Of a DNA stretch of 64,000 nt, positions 21,661 through 33,795 are shown one piece after another. The DNA is from Rapana venosa. Lineage: Eukaryota > Mollusca > Gastropoda > Neogastropoda > Muricidae. The stretch lies in contig CM054156.1 of NCBI GenBank assembly GCA_028751875.1, forward strand, positions 53,803,809 through 53,867,808. The letters run 5' to 3'. Both the position numbers and the translations under genes were made by a program. Position 1 is the stretch's first letter; the number at the start of each line of letters is the position of its first letter. The notes beneath the pieces were generated by a model. That model was not told where the DNA came from. It saw nothing but the letters and a program-made list of their open reading frames with translations, and did not search any database.

Positions 21661-24600
21661 GGACACACTATCAAGCTATCAGGTCACATATCGATTTTTA
21701 AAATTCCTCCTTTCCACTTGTTTCAACATTGCAGATTATTTACTACTTGCCTAGATTACACTTACTTCTTGCATAATTAGTGTGCCTCTTCCTGGCCTCC
21801 CCCTCCCTCCACAACATATACAGTGTTGAACTGAATTTCTAGTCTCAGTAAGACATACTTGATTTTCGTTAGTAAGAATCCCATTAGTGCTGGTAAATGT
21901 AAGTATGGTTGATTTGCCGTATTAATCATGGTGATTTGCTTATTATGTCAATTTCCTAGGCATTCATGCATTAGATGCTTTTAGCTGTGTCTTGAACTGA
22001 TTTTTTTTTTGATACATTTTAAGCGTTTTGGGAGCGTGTTCCATAAGTCCACTACCTAGTACAAGAAGCTTGTTTGTAAAGATTATTTTCTTGGTCTCGG
22101 AAATGTTAGTAGATGAATATTCTGTGTTTTCATTGATTTTGAAGCTATTGTGACTTTGGAGGGGCATTTCCCATGACAACATTCTGGACAAATAGAGCTT
22201 TATTTAGATAAAGTCCTGTTTTTGAAGGTTAGGATATTTGTTACCTTATAATCGTTGAGGTTAGGGACTTGATTTTAGTAGAACAGTTTCAAGTGCCTCT
22301 TATTTATATAATCTATGAATCAATTTTAAATTGTAGCAACTGCAGCTGTCCCAAAGAGAAAGCATAGTCAACTATAGGCAAAATATGGCCGCAAAAAAAG
22401 AGTGGCGAGAGTGGTTAATTCAGAAAATGTTTTATTTTTTGACAATGAAGTAGCTTGTAAAAAAGACGGTTTTTCCTAGCGCCATCACATGTCATCCAAG
22501 TAAGATTTTTGTCAATAATTACACCCAGAAGTCTTTTGGAGTCAACTTCTTCATTACTCCTTTTACCTATCAACAGAGGATGGAATTTATCTTTCATTTT
22601 TTGTCTCTTTTGTCTTGCTAGCACATACATACACTTAGTTTTCGCGTATTTAGGGACATATGGTTTAAGGCTGAGGCCAAGTACTAATCTGTCCAAAATT
22701 GTGTTGAAGTTGGATTGTAAGTCTGTGGGGGTCAGAGTCACTACAATAGAGGGATGTGTCATCAGCAAACATTTCATTCACAGCTACATCTAGAAATTGG
22801 GGTAAGTCATTTACATAGATTGAAAAATAGAAGTGACCCAATATACCCATGGGTACTTCCCATGTTAATATAGGTACTAAGTTCAGATGTTTATTATTTT
22901 GCAGTTACTAGCTGCTGCCTATTGGGCGACAAAAGCTTTCAAGATTTATTGTTTCTGGTGTTAGTTTATACAAGTGAGTTTTACGCAATAATAAGGATGA
23001 ATGATTGAGTTACAACAAAATCTTTTTCAAAGTCCAACAAAAAGAAGCCTGTTATTTATTTTCATTGATATTGTTAGAGACGGACTGTAATTTTGTAAGA
23101 GGTTGTGTGACAGGAATAATTCTTTTACAAAACCTGACTGACTTCATTTAAGAATTGTTTTACAAAGTAGGAAGATACGATTTTGGATATGTTTTTCAAA
23201 GGTTTAGATAAACAGACAAATTGAAATGGGCGGTAAATTTGAAGGACAAGCAGTATCACCTGATTTGGGACTGGTATGATTTTTGCCTTTTTAATATGAC
23301 AGGAAGTTGTATTTCCTCTATGCACAAGTTTATTACAAGTATGTCTGTGTTCCAAGCTATAACTTGAACCACAAAAGCTTGATTATTACTTCCATCTAGA
23401 TTGTCTAACCACGTGTTTCTGGAACTTTTATGAAGAGACAGGCTTTCTAAGACGTCAGTGATTGTATTGGCAGTAGTTTGAATGGGATTTTATATTTCTT
23501 TTGATGTTGAATATTGTTTCTAATCAATGAGATCATTTCATTTGTCTTGTCATGATATTACTTTGTCGGCTATGTCTGATATATCTTTAACTGTCATGTT
23601 GACTTTTTGATAGAGGTTTATTACATAATTATTTGATGGCTTTCCCTATTGGCGAGAGTCTAATTTAATAACAACTTTTAATGTAATCACGTTTTGATTT
23701 GCGTTTTAGTAAGTTACTTGTTTCTTTTGTGCCCCTGAACTGCTCATTTGAACCATGTGCTCAAAATAGTCTCTTAGGTTGTATTTCGATTCTATGTCTT
23801 TTGTTATCAAGGGTTTGATTTTTTTCTTGAACTCATTTTTTAATAAAGGGGCGTGTTTGTCGTATACAGAAGTAAATGTCCTAATCCAAAATTCAGCAGC
23901 TTCATCAGGTCTCCTGATTTGGGTTTATGTCATGTAATGGATAGTTGGTCATGTCTGAAAGGAAATCTGCTCGTTAAAAGTTTTTTTAATTTCCTGTAAA
24001 AAATAGTTTTATGCCCTAGCTTAGGAGTTTTGATACGATTTTTAATACCAAGTAAAGCACACTGGATTATATGACTGCAATCCACATAGGGAGCACATAC
24101 TTCTGTTATGTGTTGTTTTGTATTAGTGTAGATATGATCTATTAATGTTCTAGATTTATTTGTTATCCGGAGTTGGTCTATCTATTAGTTGAACTAGGCC
24201 AAACATAGTTAATGTTGTGGCTCCATTTTGGTTTAGGTTTTTAATAGTCTATTGTTAATATCCAAGAATAATTGTTTCAATTGTTTTTAAAAGTATTACC
24301 TCGTCCATAAGGGAGTTGAAATTTTCTTAGCCAGTCTAAATGGTTTCTGAAGGATTTCTGTATATATAATCATATTAAATTGGCTAGTGTGTGTAATTTT
24401 GATTTCAACCACATGGATTCAATGTCAATAAAGCCTCAAGTTATATATTCTTTAACAACGGAGCGAGGAGGCTATATATGGAAGTAACCCGTGGACTTGG
24501 GTTTGTGAGGATCTTCCACGAAATTTGATACCCTGAATATTCATGTGTATCGGTTACATTTGGAGAAAGTCGGGATTCAGCTAGACAAAACAAATGAAAC

Positions 24601-25310
24601 GATTGTCCACGTTTATAGTAAGGTTCCAATGTCATCTTTTTTGTGTTTGTTGCACTGCGGAGATCAGGAGCCTACTCCGGAGCCCTGTTTTTGTTGGCCA
24701 CTTGTCTGAAGTTTAGACATAAATATGTCAGGATTGATTGGCTAATTTATTATGCTATTGTCTTTGTTCTATACTTTAAGTAAACTACAAAATAGAAATC
24801 CGTTTAGTTGGTTTTCAATTCAATAATCAAACAGGAAAATAATAGATATGAAGGAACACCCAAAAAAACAAACAATACAAAAGTCAATTTCAAAAGCTTG
24901 CTCTGGATCTGCAAAAAGGATCTGTTATATCAACACAGTATATAATCCAGTCCCCCTTATATTTCATACACTAAATGGGATCAAGTATACACACTACATT
25001 AAAGGGTAGAATATTGTTAGATAAGAAATCCGACTAACTTCTTTTTTTTACTAATCATAACTATCACTTACACCAATACACGATATCAATATAGCCCTAA
25101 AACAAGGTTGATACAGTCACATGCAGTAATACAATAATAAAGTATAGAATTTCTTGGAAAATCTATAGCAAAATTTGTCTCTAAAACAACTGTTCTGATG
25201 CTAGAGTCTCTGGTGTAGCAATATAGCTGCTAATCACAACAGTCAATTGTTTCAATCAAGCAGACTGCTTGTATAAACCAGCAATATAGCTGCTAGTCAC
25301 AAAAGTCACT

Positions 25311-25920
25311 TCTTTCAGTCAAGCAGACTGCATTATAATCCATAAGAGATGAGACACAAGAGATGAGTTTACTATTTTAGTGGTAATAGGTACAAATTGT
25401 GGAAGGCATTGTGAGAAAACAGGAGCAGGTTTGGGATCAAGGTCGCATGACTTTATAGTCATTTCCTTCAGAATTGTCATGATTTCTTTTTCACTTGAGG
25501 GATGGAGGGAAAAGAGAGGAGTGCCAGTGAACTGGGGATCAGGAGGCGCAGGCTGGAATTGAGTCTGATCCAATCTGGAGCGTCTGTTTCGAACTTTGTC
25601 TGAAAAGAAGACAGAAAAGATGGACGGAAGTTCAGACAGGCTGTGGGTGTTAGGCAAAGCAGTTGATTTTGCAGATCCAGGGAGATTTGAGGTGAGGGAA
25701 AAAAGAAATTATATGGATGTAGCACAGAGAACTTGGGAAGAGTAGTAGTCTGTCTTTGCTGAATGGATTAAGAGTTTGACTTTGTTCATTTGTTTTCGGA
25801 AAAGCTGTTTGTTGATTTCGGTTTTTGACTTCCGCCACTCCCGTTCTAGTTGCCGGCGTTTGCGCTTCGCTGTCAAGATGTCTTGGGTGTACCATGGAGC
25901 ACAGGGTCAGTTTTAAAACT
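25311..25920 (-). mobile_element. L2-like LINE, 5' half, left arm
   Basis: Minus strand, well polished. It starts near 25900 with APWYTQDILTAKRKRRQLER, the endonuclease-RT linker seen in many L2/CR1-like elements. It continues with LPSIFSVFFSDKVRNRRSRL, then KSCDLDPKPAPVF (25319-25657), which leads into the reverse transcriptase. The reading stops at KIVNSSLV, where the nested CR1-like LINE begins. The next residues (SGNFPSALKTAI) appear on c3 at 38800. One stop near 25725 splits the frame. Confidence 0.8.
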
Positions 25921-25972
25921 GGATTACCCCAATGAGAGCTGTGAATAGTGAGGAAAATATATTTGTAACTGC

Positions 25973-25974
<2 letters not shown>

Positions 25975-26012
<38 letters not shown>

Positions 26013-26057
26013 GATAGATATATATAATAATATATATAGATATATATATAGATAATA

Positions 26058-26085
<28 letters not shown>
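25975..26085. repeat. (TA)n microsatellite
   Basis: An AT-alternating run with GATAGATA interruptions, mirrored at 33045-33145. Confidence 0.9.
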
Positions 26086-26088
<3 letters not shown>

Positions 26089-26109
26089 TGGTGTGTGTGT
26101 GTAGTACAT

Positions 26110-27265
26110 AGCCTAAAGGACATTGACCATCAATGCCTTTGTGCCTTATTGCACTAGGCAGCAACCAATGTTCTCCACTCCTATCTCCGGGCAGCTTCTG
26201 AAAGGTTCCCCAGGTATGTTGGAAGGTCTTCAGCTCAGTTTTCGACAGTCCGACGCCAATATTCTTGGTCGCCGTTTGCGTTTTTCCTCTGGTGTCCAGT
26301 GGATGGCTGTTTGGGCGAATGTTTCCCTGTTCCCGACGGCAGATATGCCCTATCCTTCACCATCGCCTATGCATGATGATGGTGTCCATACTTTCCCAGG
26401 TTGCACGGGCAAAAAGTCTTATTTGGAATGGACCCTCAGCAGAAGATGCGTAGATTCACCTGAGATTCTTCCTGTGGAATGTGGATAGTTTGTCGAGTCA
26501 CTCTCAGTCACCTCCACACTCCGAGCCGTACAAAAGGGTGGAAGTACACAGCTCTGGTAATAGTCTAGTTTGTCCTGGTGCTGTAACTGGGAGACGAATC
26601 GCCCACACATTGTTGGAATCTATTAGGAAAATTTATTGTTACAGATTATTAGAAAGAATATATCAACAAATTATAAAATGATTTCAAAGATTCTGTAAGC
26701 ATTGCTTGCTTTGCTAATCCCGTTCTTGATGTCGCTTTGCCTGCCCGCCGTCATGCCTAACATCTACCAGAGGTACGTAAACTCTTCAAGTTTGATGTAA
26801 ATCTTCTCCATTCACTGTGACCGGTGAGGGTTCTCAACTTTCAGTGTCATCACCTCTGCTTCTCTGACTGATGTTCAGCCTACTTGCTGTGCGATAGTGC
26901 TGAACGGGATGTCTCCTCTGAATGTGATGTGGGTATTGAGAGCAGTGCCAGATCGTCGGCAAAGTCTAGGTCTTCAAGCGTTGAGAAGGGAGTCCATCTG
27001 ATGCCCCGTGACTGTCTCATCACCCAATCAATTGTCAGGTTGAAGAGTAGTGCTGACATGGGGCAGCCTTGTCTGACGCCAGTTTGTACACTGAAACTGG
27101 TTTTGCTGTTTCCTACTATGCACGTGAAGTTGTTGTAGCAGCTCTTAATGACTTGGATAATCTCCTATGGAATTCCATATGCTCGGAGTATGCGCCATAC
27201 ACTTTCTCGATTAATGCTGTCAAAGGCTTTTTCAAAATCTAATGTTTGTATAAGTGACGGTTAAC
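26110..27265 (-). mobile_element. LINE reverse transcriptase pseudogene, left arm
   Basis: Minus strand from 27260. It reads DFEKAFDSINRESVWRI, a stop, then FTCIVGNSKTSF, GVRQGCPMSALLFNLTIDW and LDFADDLALLS, which gives motifs A, B and C of a LINE reverse transcriptase with the catalytic aspartates. After 26885 it breaks up (AEVMTLKVENP near 26840). The C-terminus near 26290 reads HWTPEEKRKRRPR and then LKTFQHTWGTF. The endonuclease part is missing. One stop in about 140 codons of the core suggests fairly recent death. The c3 mirror (29709-30081 plus 32466-33005) is interrupted by another LINE. Confidence 0.88.
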
Positions 27266-27404
27266 TGAGTTTACTGAAATCTACATTGACCAAAGAGGAT
27301 TCAAAGGCTGATTAAATCTGGAATCTGTGTGTGTGAGACAAAAACATAAAACCAAAACTACCTACGATTTACTTTTTATTTATTTTATTTATTTATTTTA
27401 TTCT
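27266..27404. other. AT-rich flank
   Basis: No coding motif. It ends in TTTATTTATTTTATT runs that form the A-rich tail of the next SINE. Confidence 0.5.
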
Positions 27405-27732
27405 TTTATATCGAGGATAATGGAATAAGCACTTATGTGCTTTTTTACACCCAGTCCCCGTGTGTATGCGGTTTTGTAAATTTTGTCATCTGTTCCCACC
27501 GGCACACAATGGCCTACTCTTACGAAAAGCGGAATAGGATTTAACGTGTGCACAAGATGTTCTGCGTGCGTTCGCACATGGGGCCTCGTTTATAGTCTCA
27601 TCCAAGGACTTTTGGGGAGAGGTTTTTGGAGTCTGCACTGATGTAACTCCGGGAAAATATTCTCATTGAAATGGAATCAACCTGGGATTTGTCAAGATTG
27701 CAAGCGCAATGTGCTACTACCACTAGCTATCC

Positions 27733-27733
<1 letters not shown>
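27405..27733 (-). mobile_element. Full-length hairpin-tail tRNA-SINE, second copy
   Basis: Close match to 4986-5330: hairpin AAGCACTTATGTGCTT near 27428-27443, the CACAATGGCCTACTCTT block, and a decayed head ending CCACTAGCTATCC at the GA tract. Box B is damaged (GGAATCAACC). The GA microsatellite again abuts the head. Confidence 0.88.
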
Positions 27734-27763
<30 letters not shown>

Positions 27764-27827
27764 AGAGAAGAGAGAGAGGAGAGAGAGAGAGAGAGCAGAG
27801 AGAGGAGAGAAGAGAGAGAGAAAAGAG

Positions 27828-27877
<50 letters not shown>

Positions 27878-27961
27878 AAGAGCGAGAGGGGGAGAGAGAA
27901 GAGAGAAAAGAGAGAGAGTGAGCAGAGGATCGAGAGGAGAGAGAGAGAGAGAGAGAGAGAG
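27734..27961. repeat. (GA)n microsatellite, interrupted
   Basis: About 228 bp of GA with AA and GG steps. Long Arg-Glu and Ser-Leu frames are artefacts. Confidence 0.95.
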
Positions 27962-28800
27962 AAAACATCTGAACACTGAAATATTTAATGTACTTGGCCT
28001 GGTCCACAACATTTGTTGGGCTTGGATGAACAATGGTTCATATCAGCTCATTGGCAAAGCAAATGGCAAAACAAAGAAATGATTAGACGATTAAAGAAAG
28101 AAAACATAAACACTGATACATAGCCGTATCGTGCAAAAAGATTATGTCAGTAAACAATATTATTACGATTAAAAGAAGAAAACTCAATATTCTATTTCTT
28201 GATTATAACCCTTTAAATTAACCATAACCCAATCATAAGACAAGAAGATGCTATCTAAGGAAAATCATCCATATTGAGTTTTTAAAAACAGTAGCATTTT
28301 TCATTAAGTTTTGACCCAACATTGTTTTTTTTTGTTAATAGAATAAAAAATGATCTCGAAAAACTGTGTTTGACTATCATTTCTTATTTTTAAACTTTTT
28401 GGGAAATGGTACATTGAACTTTTGTTTAAAAACTTTTCTCTTAAGTTTGAGTACTGTAACTTTCCCATAGAAATGGGGTTTTTTTCAATTTTCGTTTTTT
28501 CAAAAGGACATAAAATTTTCTTTTGGGTATTATCACTATATCTGTAAAAATTATTTTTAAAAGGGTAAAACATTAAATCTTGCTTGTGTAAAATTGCCTA
28601 AACGAAGCAGTAGACATCTTAGAGTTTAATAAAAAATTTCTCTTTTTCAAAAATATCTTAAACGATTATACACATATACCTCTTTATTCGTAGAGCCCAT
28701 CCATTCTTTAATAAACATATTCTAATCTTGTTTAAACATACATAAGAAAAAATTTTTTATCCCCGACCTTTGCTGCATCCAAACAAGTTAAAAACCCGTT
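27962..28800. other. Unique AT-rich segment
   Basis: About 840 bp present only here: it separates two GA tracts that are a single tract on c1 (5331-5408). I see no coding region, tRNA or recognisable transposon. The frame at 28304-28573 is Lys/Phe-rich with no motif. Confidence 0.5.
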
Positions 28801-28805
28801 TCACA

Positions 28806-29208
28806 CAAAGAGAGAGAGAGAGAGGGAGAGAGAAGAGAGAGAGAGAGAGAGAGGGGAGAGGGAGAGAAGAGAGAGAAGAGAGAAGAGAGGAGAGAGAGGA
28901 AAAAGAAGAGAGAGAGAGAGAAATTTTCGGTTACATCAACATCAAATTTAACCAATATCAAATTTGACAAAGCACCCTCACTAAAACCTTTTTCTTTTTA
29001 AATTACCCCGTATTTCGATGAATAGAGAAAGGCGCAAAAAAAAGGGGGGCTCAAAAAAAAGAGATGGAGAAGCTTCAAAAGTCAAACCCCCCCGGGGAAA
29101 CATACCAAAAAGAAAAAGAAGAAGAAGACGATATTAAGTTAAGTTACAAAATCCAATGAGCCTGATATAAAGCAGTTTGAAAATTTTATTTTAAAAAAAA
29201 AAAAGAAA
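28806..29208. repeat. (GA)n tract and contig-end repeat
   Basis: GA array (28808-28921), then the block matching 5409-5675, ending at the gap after an A-rich run. Confidence 0.8.
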
Positions 29209-29708
29209 NNNNNNNNNNNNNNNNNNNNNNNNNNNNNNNNNNNNNNNNNNNNNNNNNNNNNNNNNNNNNNNNNNNNNNNNNNNNNNNNNNNNNNNNNNNN
29301 NNNNNNNNNNNNNNNNNNNNNNNNNNNNNNNNNNNNNNNNNNNNNNNNNNNNNNNNNNNNNNNNNNNNNNNNNNNNNNNNNNNNNNNNNNNNNNNNNNNN
29401 NNNNNNNNNNNNNNNNNNNNNNNNNNNNNNNNNNNNNNNNNNNNNNNNNNNNNNNNNNNNNNNNNNNNNNNNNNNNNNNNNNNNNNNNNNNNNNNNNNNN
29501 NNNNNNNNNNNNNNNNNNNNNNNNNNNNNNNNNNNNNNNNNNNNNNNNNNNNNNNNNNNNNNNNNNNNNNNNNNNNNNNNNNNNNNNNNNNNNNNNNNNN
29601 NNNNNNNNNNNNNNNNNNNNNNNNNNNNNNNNNNNNNNNNNNNNNNNNNNNNNNNNNNNNNNNNNNNNNNNNNNNNNNNNNNNNNNNNNNNNNNNNNNNN
29701 NNNNNNNN
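29209..29708. other. Assembly gap, 500 N
   Basis: Exactly 500 N at the turning point between the two inverted arms. Confidence 0.99.
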
Positions 29709-30081
29709 ACAGTGACAAACGGCGTCAGAAAAGGGCTGCCCCATGTCAGCACTCTCTTAAACCTACAATTCATGGGGAGAGACAGTCACGGGCATCGGAT
29801 GGATCCTTTCCAACGCTTGAAGCCCTGACTTTCCCGACGATCTGGCACTGTTTCACTTCCCCCATCACATTCGAAGAAAAACATCCCGTCTCGCACTTTC
29901 CACCAAGTGGGCCCTGAAAATCAGTCAGAAAAAAGACAGGGTGATGACCTAAAGTTGAGAACCCCTCCCCGGGTCACGTGAATGGAGAAGTTTTCCCAAC
30001 AAGAGAGTTCACTACCTGGGCATGTTGGGCCCAACGGCGGAGCAGGCAGCGACATCAAGAACCCCGGATTAGCAAAGCAAG
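29709..30081 (+). mobile_element. LINE reverse transcriptase pseudogene, right arm (5' part)
   Basis: Reverse-complement match to about 27090-26715. It keeps GGGCTGCCCCATGTCAGCAC (motif B) and CCGACGATCTGGCACTG (motif C, ADDLAL), but with more indels than the left arm. It is cut at 30081 by a minus-strand LINE and continues at 32466. Confidence 0.8.
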
Positions 30082-32465
30082 TAAAAGTCAAGTAAAGTCA
30101 AGTCAAAGTCAAAAACACTTTAACATCCCGAAGGGCAATTACATATGAAGCAGATTGATACTCATAAAATATATAAAAGAAAAAAAGCTATTTTTTCATA
30201 GGGTTTTCAAATAAAATGCACCAACACACACACAAAAACACACCCCACACACGCGCATGCGCACAAACATAATTGTGAACAAAATTTTTAAAACCCATTA
30301 CTAGAAGAAAATAAAAATTATTTTTACGCACGCATATGCAGGTACAACGCACGTAGTGTGTGGCGAATCCCCCCCACCACACCCACCCCTACCCAAATTA
30401 AATTCAATTTTTTAAGACAGTTGACTAGAACACAGACTTATTTCAACCCCCAGCACCCCCCCCAAAACACCACACACACACAAACAATTAGTATTGATCA
30501 CTCGAAAACATGAAAATAGGCAATTTTCAGAGAAATGAGAACTAGGTAGTAAACTCTTGTGAATCAAAAGTCAAATGCTTATGGCACAAAAGAATTTTTT
30601 TTTTCTGGGGTTTTGCTGATGGACACGGGAAAAACGGCGTTCCAAAGGAAAACTTTTGAAATTCTGGAAACAAAAGCTGAAAGGATCACCCAAAAGGCTG
30701 GGGCTTTGGTACAGCTGCGATTGCAAAACGACGAGATTCTTTTTCTTTTCCAATTATTTTTGAGCGATTCTTACTTTCTGCACCCCATTCTTTTTTTTAA
30801 ACACTAAGGTTTTGTACCAAAAAAATGAAGCAAAACAAATCTCAGTAAGACTTTAAAACAAGGAAAGGTCTTTTTGTCTACAAAAAATGAGTTCGTCCCC
30901 AGAAAATACAGCTTTTTTCCCTTTTTGACAATAGGTCGTGTTAAAATCCCAGTTTAAATTGTGGTCTAAAAAAAGTTTCCCCAAAACTTTTGTTCAAAAA
31001 AGTTTTCAACCCCTTGATTATGGATAATAATTTTTTAGGAGTTTCCCTGATCTTTGAGTCGATAGGGAGGGCTTTGTTTTTGAAAAATTTAGCTCCAATA
31101 GGGCCCGCACACATGTACGAATCGGTGAGGGCTGGGGCCATGGTCTAAGACTGATTTCCCGGAATGGGGATAAAAAGCATATCGTCTTTCGAACTTTTCC
31201 AGAAAGGGAATTTCCCTAGTTGCTTCTGCAATCATCTGTGTATTGAATGTACAGAAAATGGTGAGAGGACGCAACCTGCGGAGAACCAGTGCAGGTAAAT
31301 CTAAGAAGAAGATTTTGTTGGCCAAAACCTGTGGGCTGTTGGGTTTAAAAATTTAATCAGCCAACGAACAAGTTGATTTTACGCAAATTTGAAATTATTT
31401 TTTTAACCAAACGTGAGGCGATTGTATTGAAAGTGAACTAAAGTCAGCGAACAATATTCGGGGATGAGAGTCGGTTTTCCAAGTGGCTAACAACTTTTTC
31501 AAAAGAATGTTTGGCATCTTCGACACCCCTTTGGACCTGAGCAAATTCAGTGGGTCAAGGTCTTTCTCTGTAGCAAAGAATGGAGATTTTCAATTTTTTC
31601 CAGCTTTTCATACAAGAGATTGAAGGTACAGGTCTAAAATCGTTAGGCGAAAGGTTTGGGGTTTCTTTGGAAGAGGATTACTTTGGGAAGTTTTCCAAAT
31701 AACAGGGAAGACAAGTACCAGTGAGGCCGGAACAGGTGTTGAAAGGGCATGGCAAGTCAGTAGCGCAGAAATTTTAGGTTCTTCCCAAAATTCCGCGGTC
31801 CGAGATTTGTTAATATTTATTGCCCTTTTAAATGCTTAAGTAATTTCTTCATCAACAATAGCTTTTCTCAAAACTAGGGATTGCTTAGATCTTTTTTTTT
31901 TTTTGAAAATCTGCTTTTCAAGCGAGTAAAAAATGTGTTTAGATGGTCTGGTAAGTTGTTATCACATATCCCTGCAAACTGATCTTTGACCTTGTTGGAC
32001 ACCTACCTTAATTTTATGCAGACATATTTTTTGATACCTGCCATGCAGAACGAAAATTGTTCCTCGCAAAACTTGTCTTCTATCTTATTTTTATATATAC
32101 GTCTGGCCCGTGCAACAGCAGCTTGGACTGCTTGTGTACTTCCTTCTTTGTTGTTTCTGTGCGTGTAAAATACTACTTTCTTTTTGTTTGAAAACACGTT
32201 TTCAGATTCCTTTGTAACCTAAGGCTTGTTATTGGGTAAATGGTTATCTACTTTGTTGGATGGACACAACGAACACAAAATGATAATATAAGACAAATAA
32301 CATCAGTGAGCTCATTCAGATCTGAACACACATCATAAAACAATTTCCCAGTCAGTGCAGCAACGCAGCCTTGCAGACTAGCTATATATCAGCTGTCCAT
32401 TTTGTTGCGGTCTGACTATGGTTGAAGCGCCGAAACACGACTGGTAATGGGGCAAGAAGAACGCC
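30082..32465 (-). mobile_element. Rex1-like LINE insertion private to c3
   Basis: 2384 bp, minus strand, inserted inside another LINE; the left arm has the uninterrupted site near 26700. Read from 32200 downward: TQAVQAAVARARRIYKNKIE (linker), RILFADFSS near 31460 (motif A), TGSPQ, CVLSPF and LYIQYTDDCR in three frames near 31240-31300 (motif B region), and KTKALPIDSKI near 31060. The 3' end at 30082-30160 reads, on the minus strand, CCCTTCGGGATGTTAAAGTG then a TTGAC-repeat tail. 5'-truncated (no endonuclease seen). Frames are broken, partly by base quality. Confidence 0.82.
30210..30500. repeat. CA-rich low-complexity stretches in LINE 3' region
   Basis: Two patches of CA and CC repeats (about 30220-30255, 30360-30485) inside the LINE, between its C-terminus and tail. 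Confidence 0.7.
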
Positions 32466-33005
32466 CAATGCTTACAGAATTCTGAACTATGTGAGGAGAT
32501 CGTCACAGTACAGCAACCAGGACCAAACTAAGCTATACAGAGCTGTGTAATTTCCCCACCCTTTTGTACGGGCTCGGAGTGCTGGAGGATGACTGAGAGT
32601 GACCTCGACACAAACTATCCACATTCCAACAGGAGAAATCTCAGGTGAATCTTTGCGCATCTTCTGACCTGAGTCCATCTCCAACCAGAACTTTTGCGTT
32701 GCAACCAGGAAGAGGGAAAGCATGGACAACATCTCAATGCATAGGCGATGGGGAGGGATGGGCATATCTTGCCGTTGGGAATAGGGACATCGCCCGAAAC
32801 AGGCATTCCACTGGACACCAGAGGGAAATAACGCAAACGAGGAAGACCCAAAGAATACTTGGCGTCGAAACTGTCGAAACAGAGCTGAAGACCTTCCAAC
32901 TTCCTGGGGAACCATCAGAAGCGGGCCCAGGGTCAGATAGGTGTGGAGAAACATTTGTTGATGCCCTACGTGACATTAAGGCTCATAGGCTTGATTGATG
33001 GTCAA
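32466..33005 (+). mobile_element. LINE C-terminus, right arm
   Basis: Continuation of 29709-30081. It holds TRKTQRILGVETVETELK near 32835-32885 and the HSTGHQRE stretch, matching the left-arm C-terminus in other frames; together they give the HWTP-x-KRKR-RP and WRR-x2-E-x-ELK blocks typical of this LINE C-terminus. One-base indels differ from the left arm. Confidence 0.78.
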
Positions 33006-33044
33006 GTACTATAGGGCTATGGTACTCACACACCCTACACACAC

Positions 33045-33145
33045 ACACATATATATTTATATTTATTTATTTATATATATTTATATATATATTTATATTA
33101 TTTATTTTTTATATAGATATAGATAATTATTATTTATTTATATAG
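33045..33145. repeat. (TA)n microsatellite, right arm
   Basis: AT run with TTTA interruptions, the mirror of 25975-26085. Confidence 0.9.
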
Positions 33146-33199
33146 TAGCTGTTACTTAATTTATTTTCCTCACTTTCTCTGCTCGCATTGGGGGTAATC

Positions 33200-33795
33200 C
33201 AGTTTTAAATATATGACCTGTGCTCCATGGTACACCCAAGACATTTGACAGCGAGCGCAAAACAGCCGGCAAACTAGAACGGGAGGGGCGGAAGTCAAAA
33301 CCGAAATCAACAACAGCCTTTTCCTATATCAAATGAACAAAGGTCAAACTCTTTAATCCTTTCAGCAAAGACAGATCTAACTACTCTTCCAAGTTCTTGT
33401 TGCTACATCATATTAATTTCTTTTTTCCTCTCCTCAAATCTCCTGGATCTGCAAAATCAATGACTTTGCCTAACACCAACAGGCCTGTCTGACTTCCATC
33501 CTTCTTTTCTGTCTTCTTTTTAAGGACAAAGTTTCGAAACAGGACGCTCCAGATTGGATCAGGGACTCAATTCCAGCTGCGCCTCCTGATCCCCAGTTCA
33601 CTGCGTCCTCTCTTTTCCCTCCATCCCTAAAGTGAAAAATAGAAATCATGGACTATTCTGTTGGAAATGACTATAAAGTCATGCGACCTTGATCCCAACC
33701 TGCTTCCTGTTTTCTCTCAATGCCTCCACCAATTTGTACCTAATTCCACTAAATAGTAAACTCATTTCTCTTGTTGTCTTCATCTCTTATGGTTT
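33200..33795 (+). mobile_element. L2-like LINE, 5' half, right arm
   Basis: Mirror of 25310-25920, beginning with the GTACACCCAAGACA block near 33230. The frame is more broken than the left arm by one-base indels, for example within the DKVRNRRSRL segment near 33520. Confidence 0.75.

Larger units (their letters stand above)
20931..25310 (-). mobile_element. CR1-like LINE nested in an L2-like LINE, left arm
   Basis: Minus strand. The endonuclease part includes CLAESRLSPNVTDTHEYSGY near 24530-24600 (the AE of the catalytic glutamate) and SMWIEI-like sequence near 24410. The reverse transcriptase part includes FEKHIQN near 23190 and NEMFADDTSLYCSDSD at about 22720-22780 with the catalytic DD. 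LIGKRSNEEVDSKRLLGVII follows near 22510-22570. Many stops and frameshifts. The 5' end (25205-25335) is two tandem 63-bp units. It splits an L2-like LINE whose halves flank it. The 3'-most 600 bp present on c3 (38180-38797) is missing here. Confidence 0.8.

Noticed and set aside
27666..28082. 138-codon Arg-Glu-rich frame
   Set aside because: GA microsatellite fused to SINE sequence.
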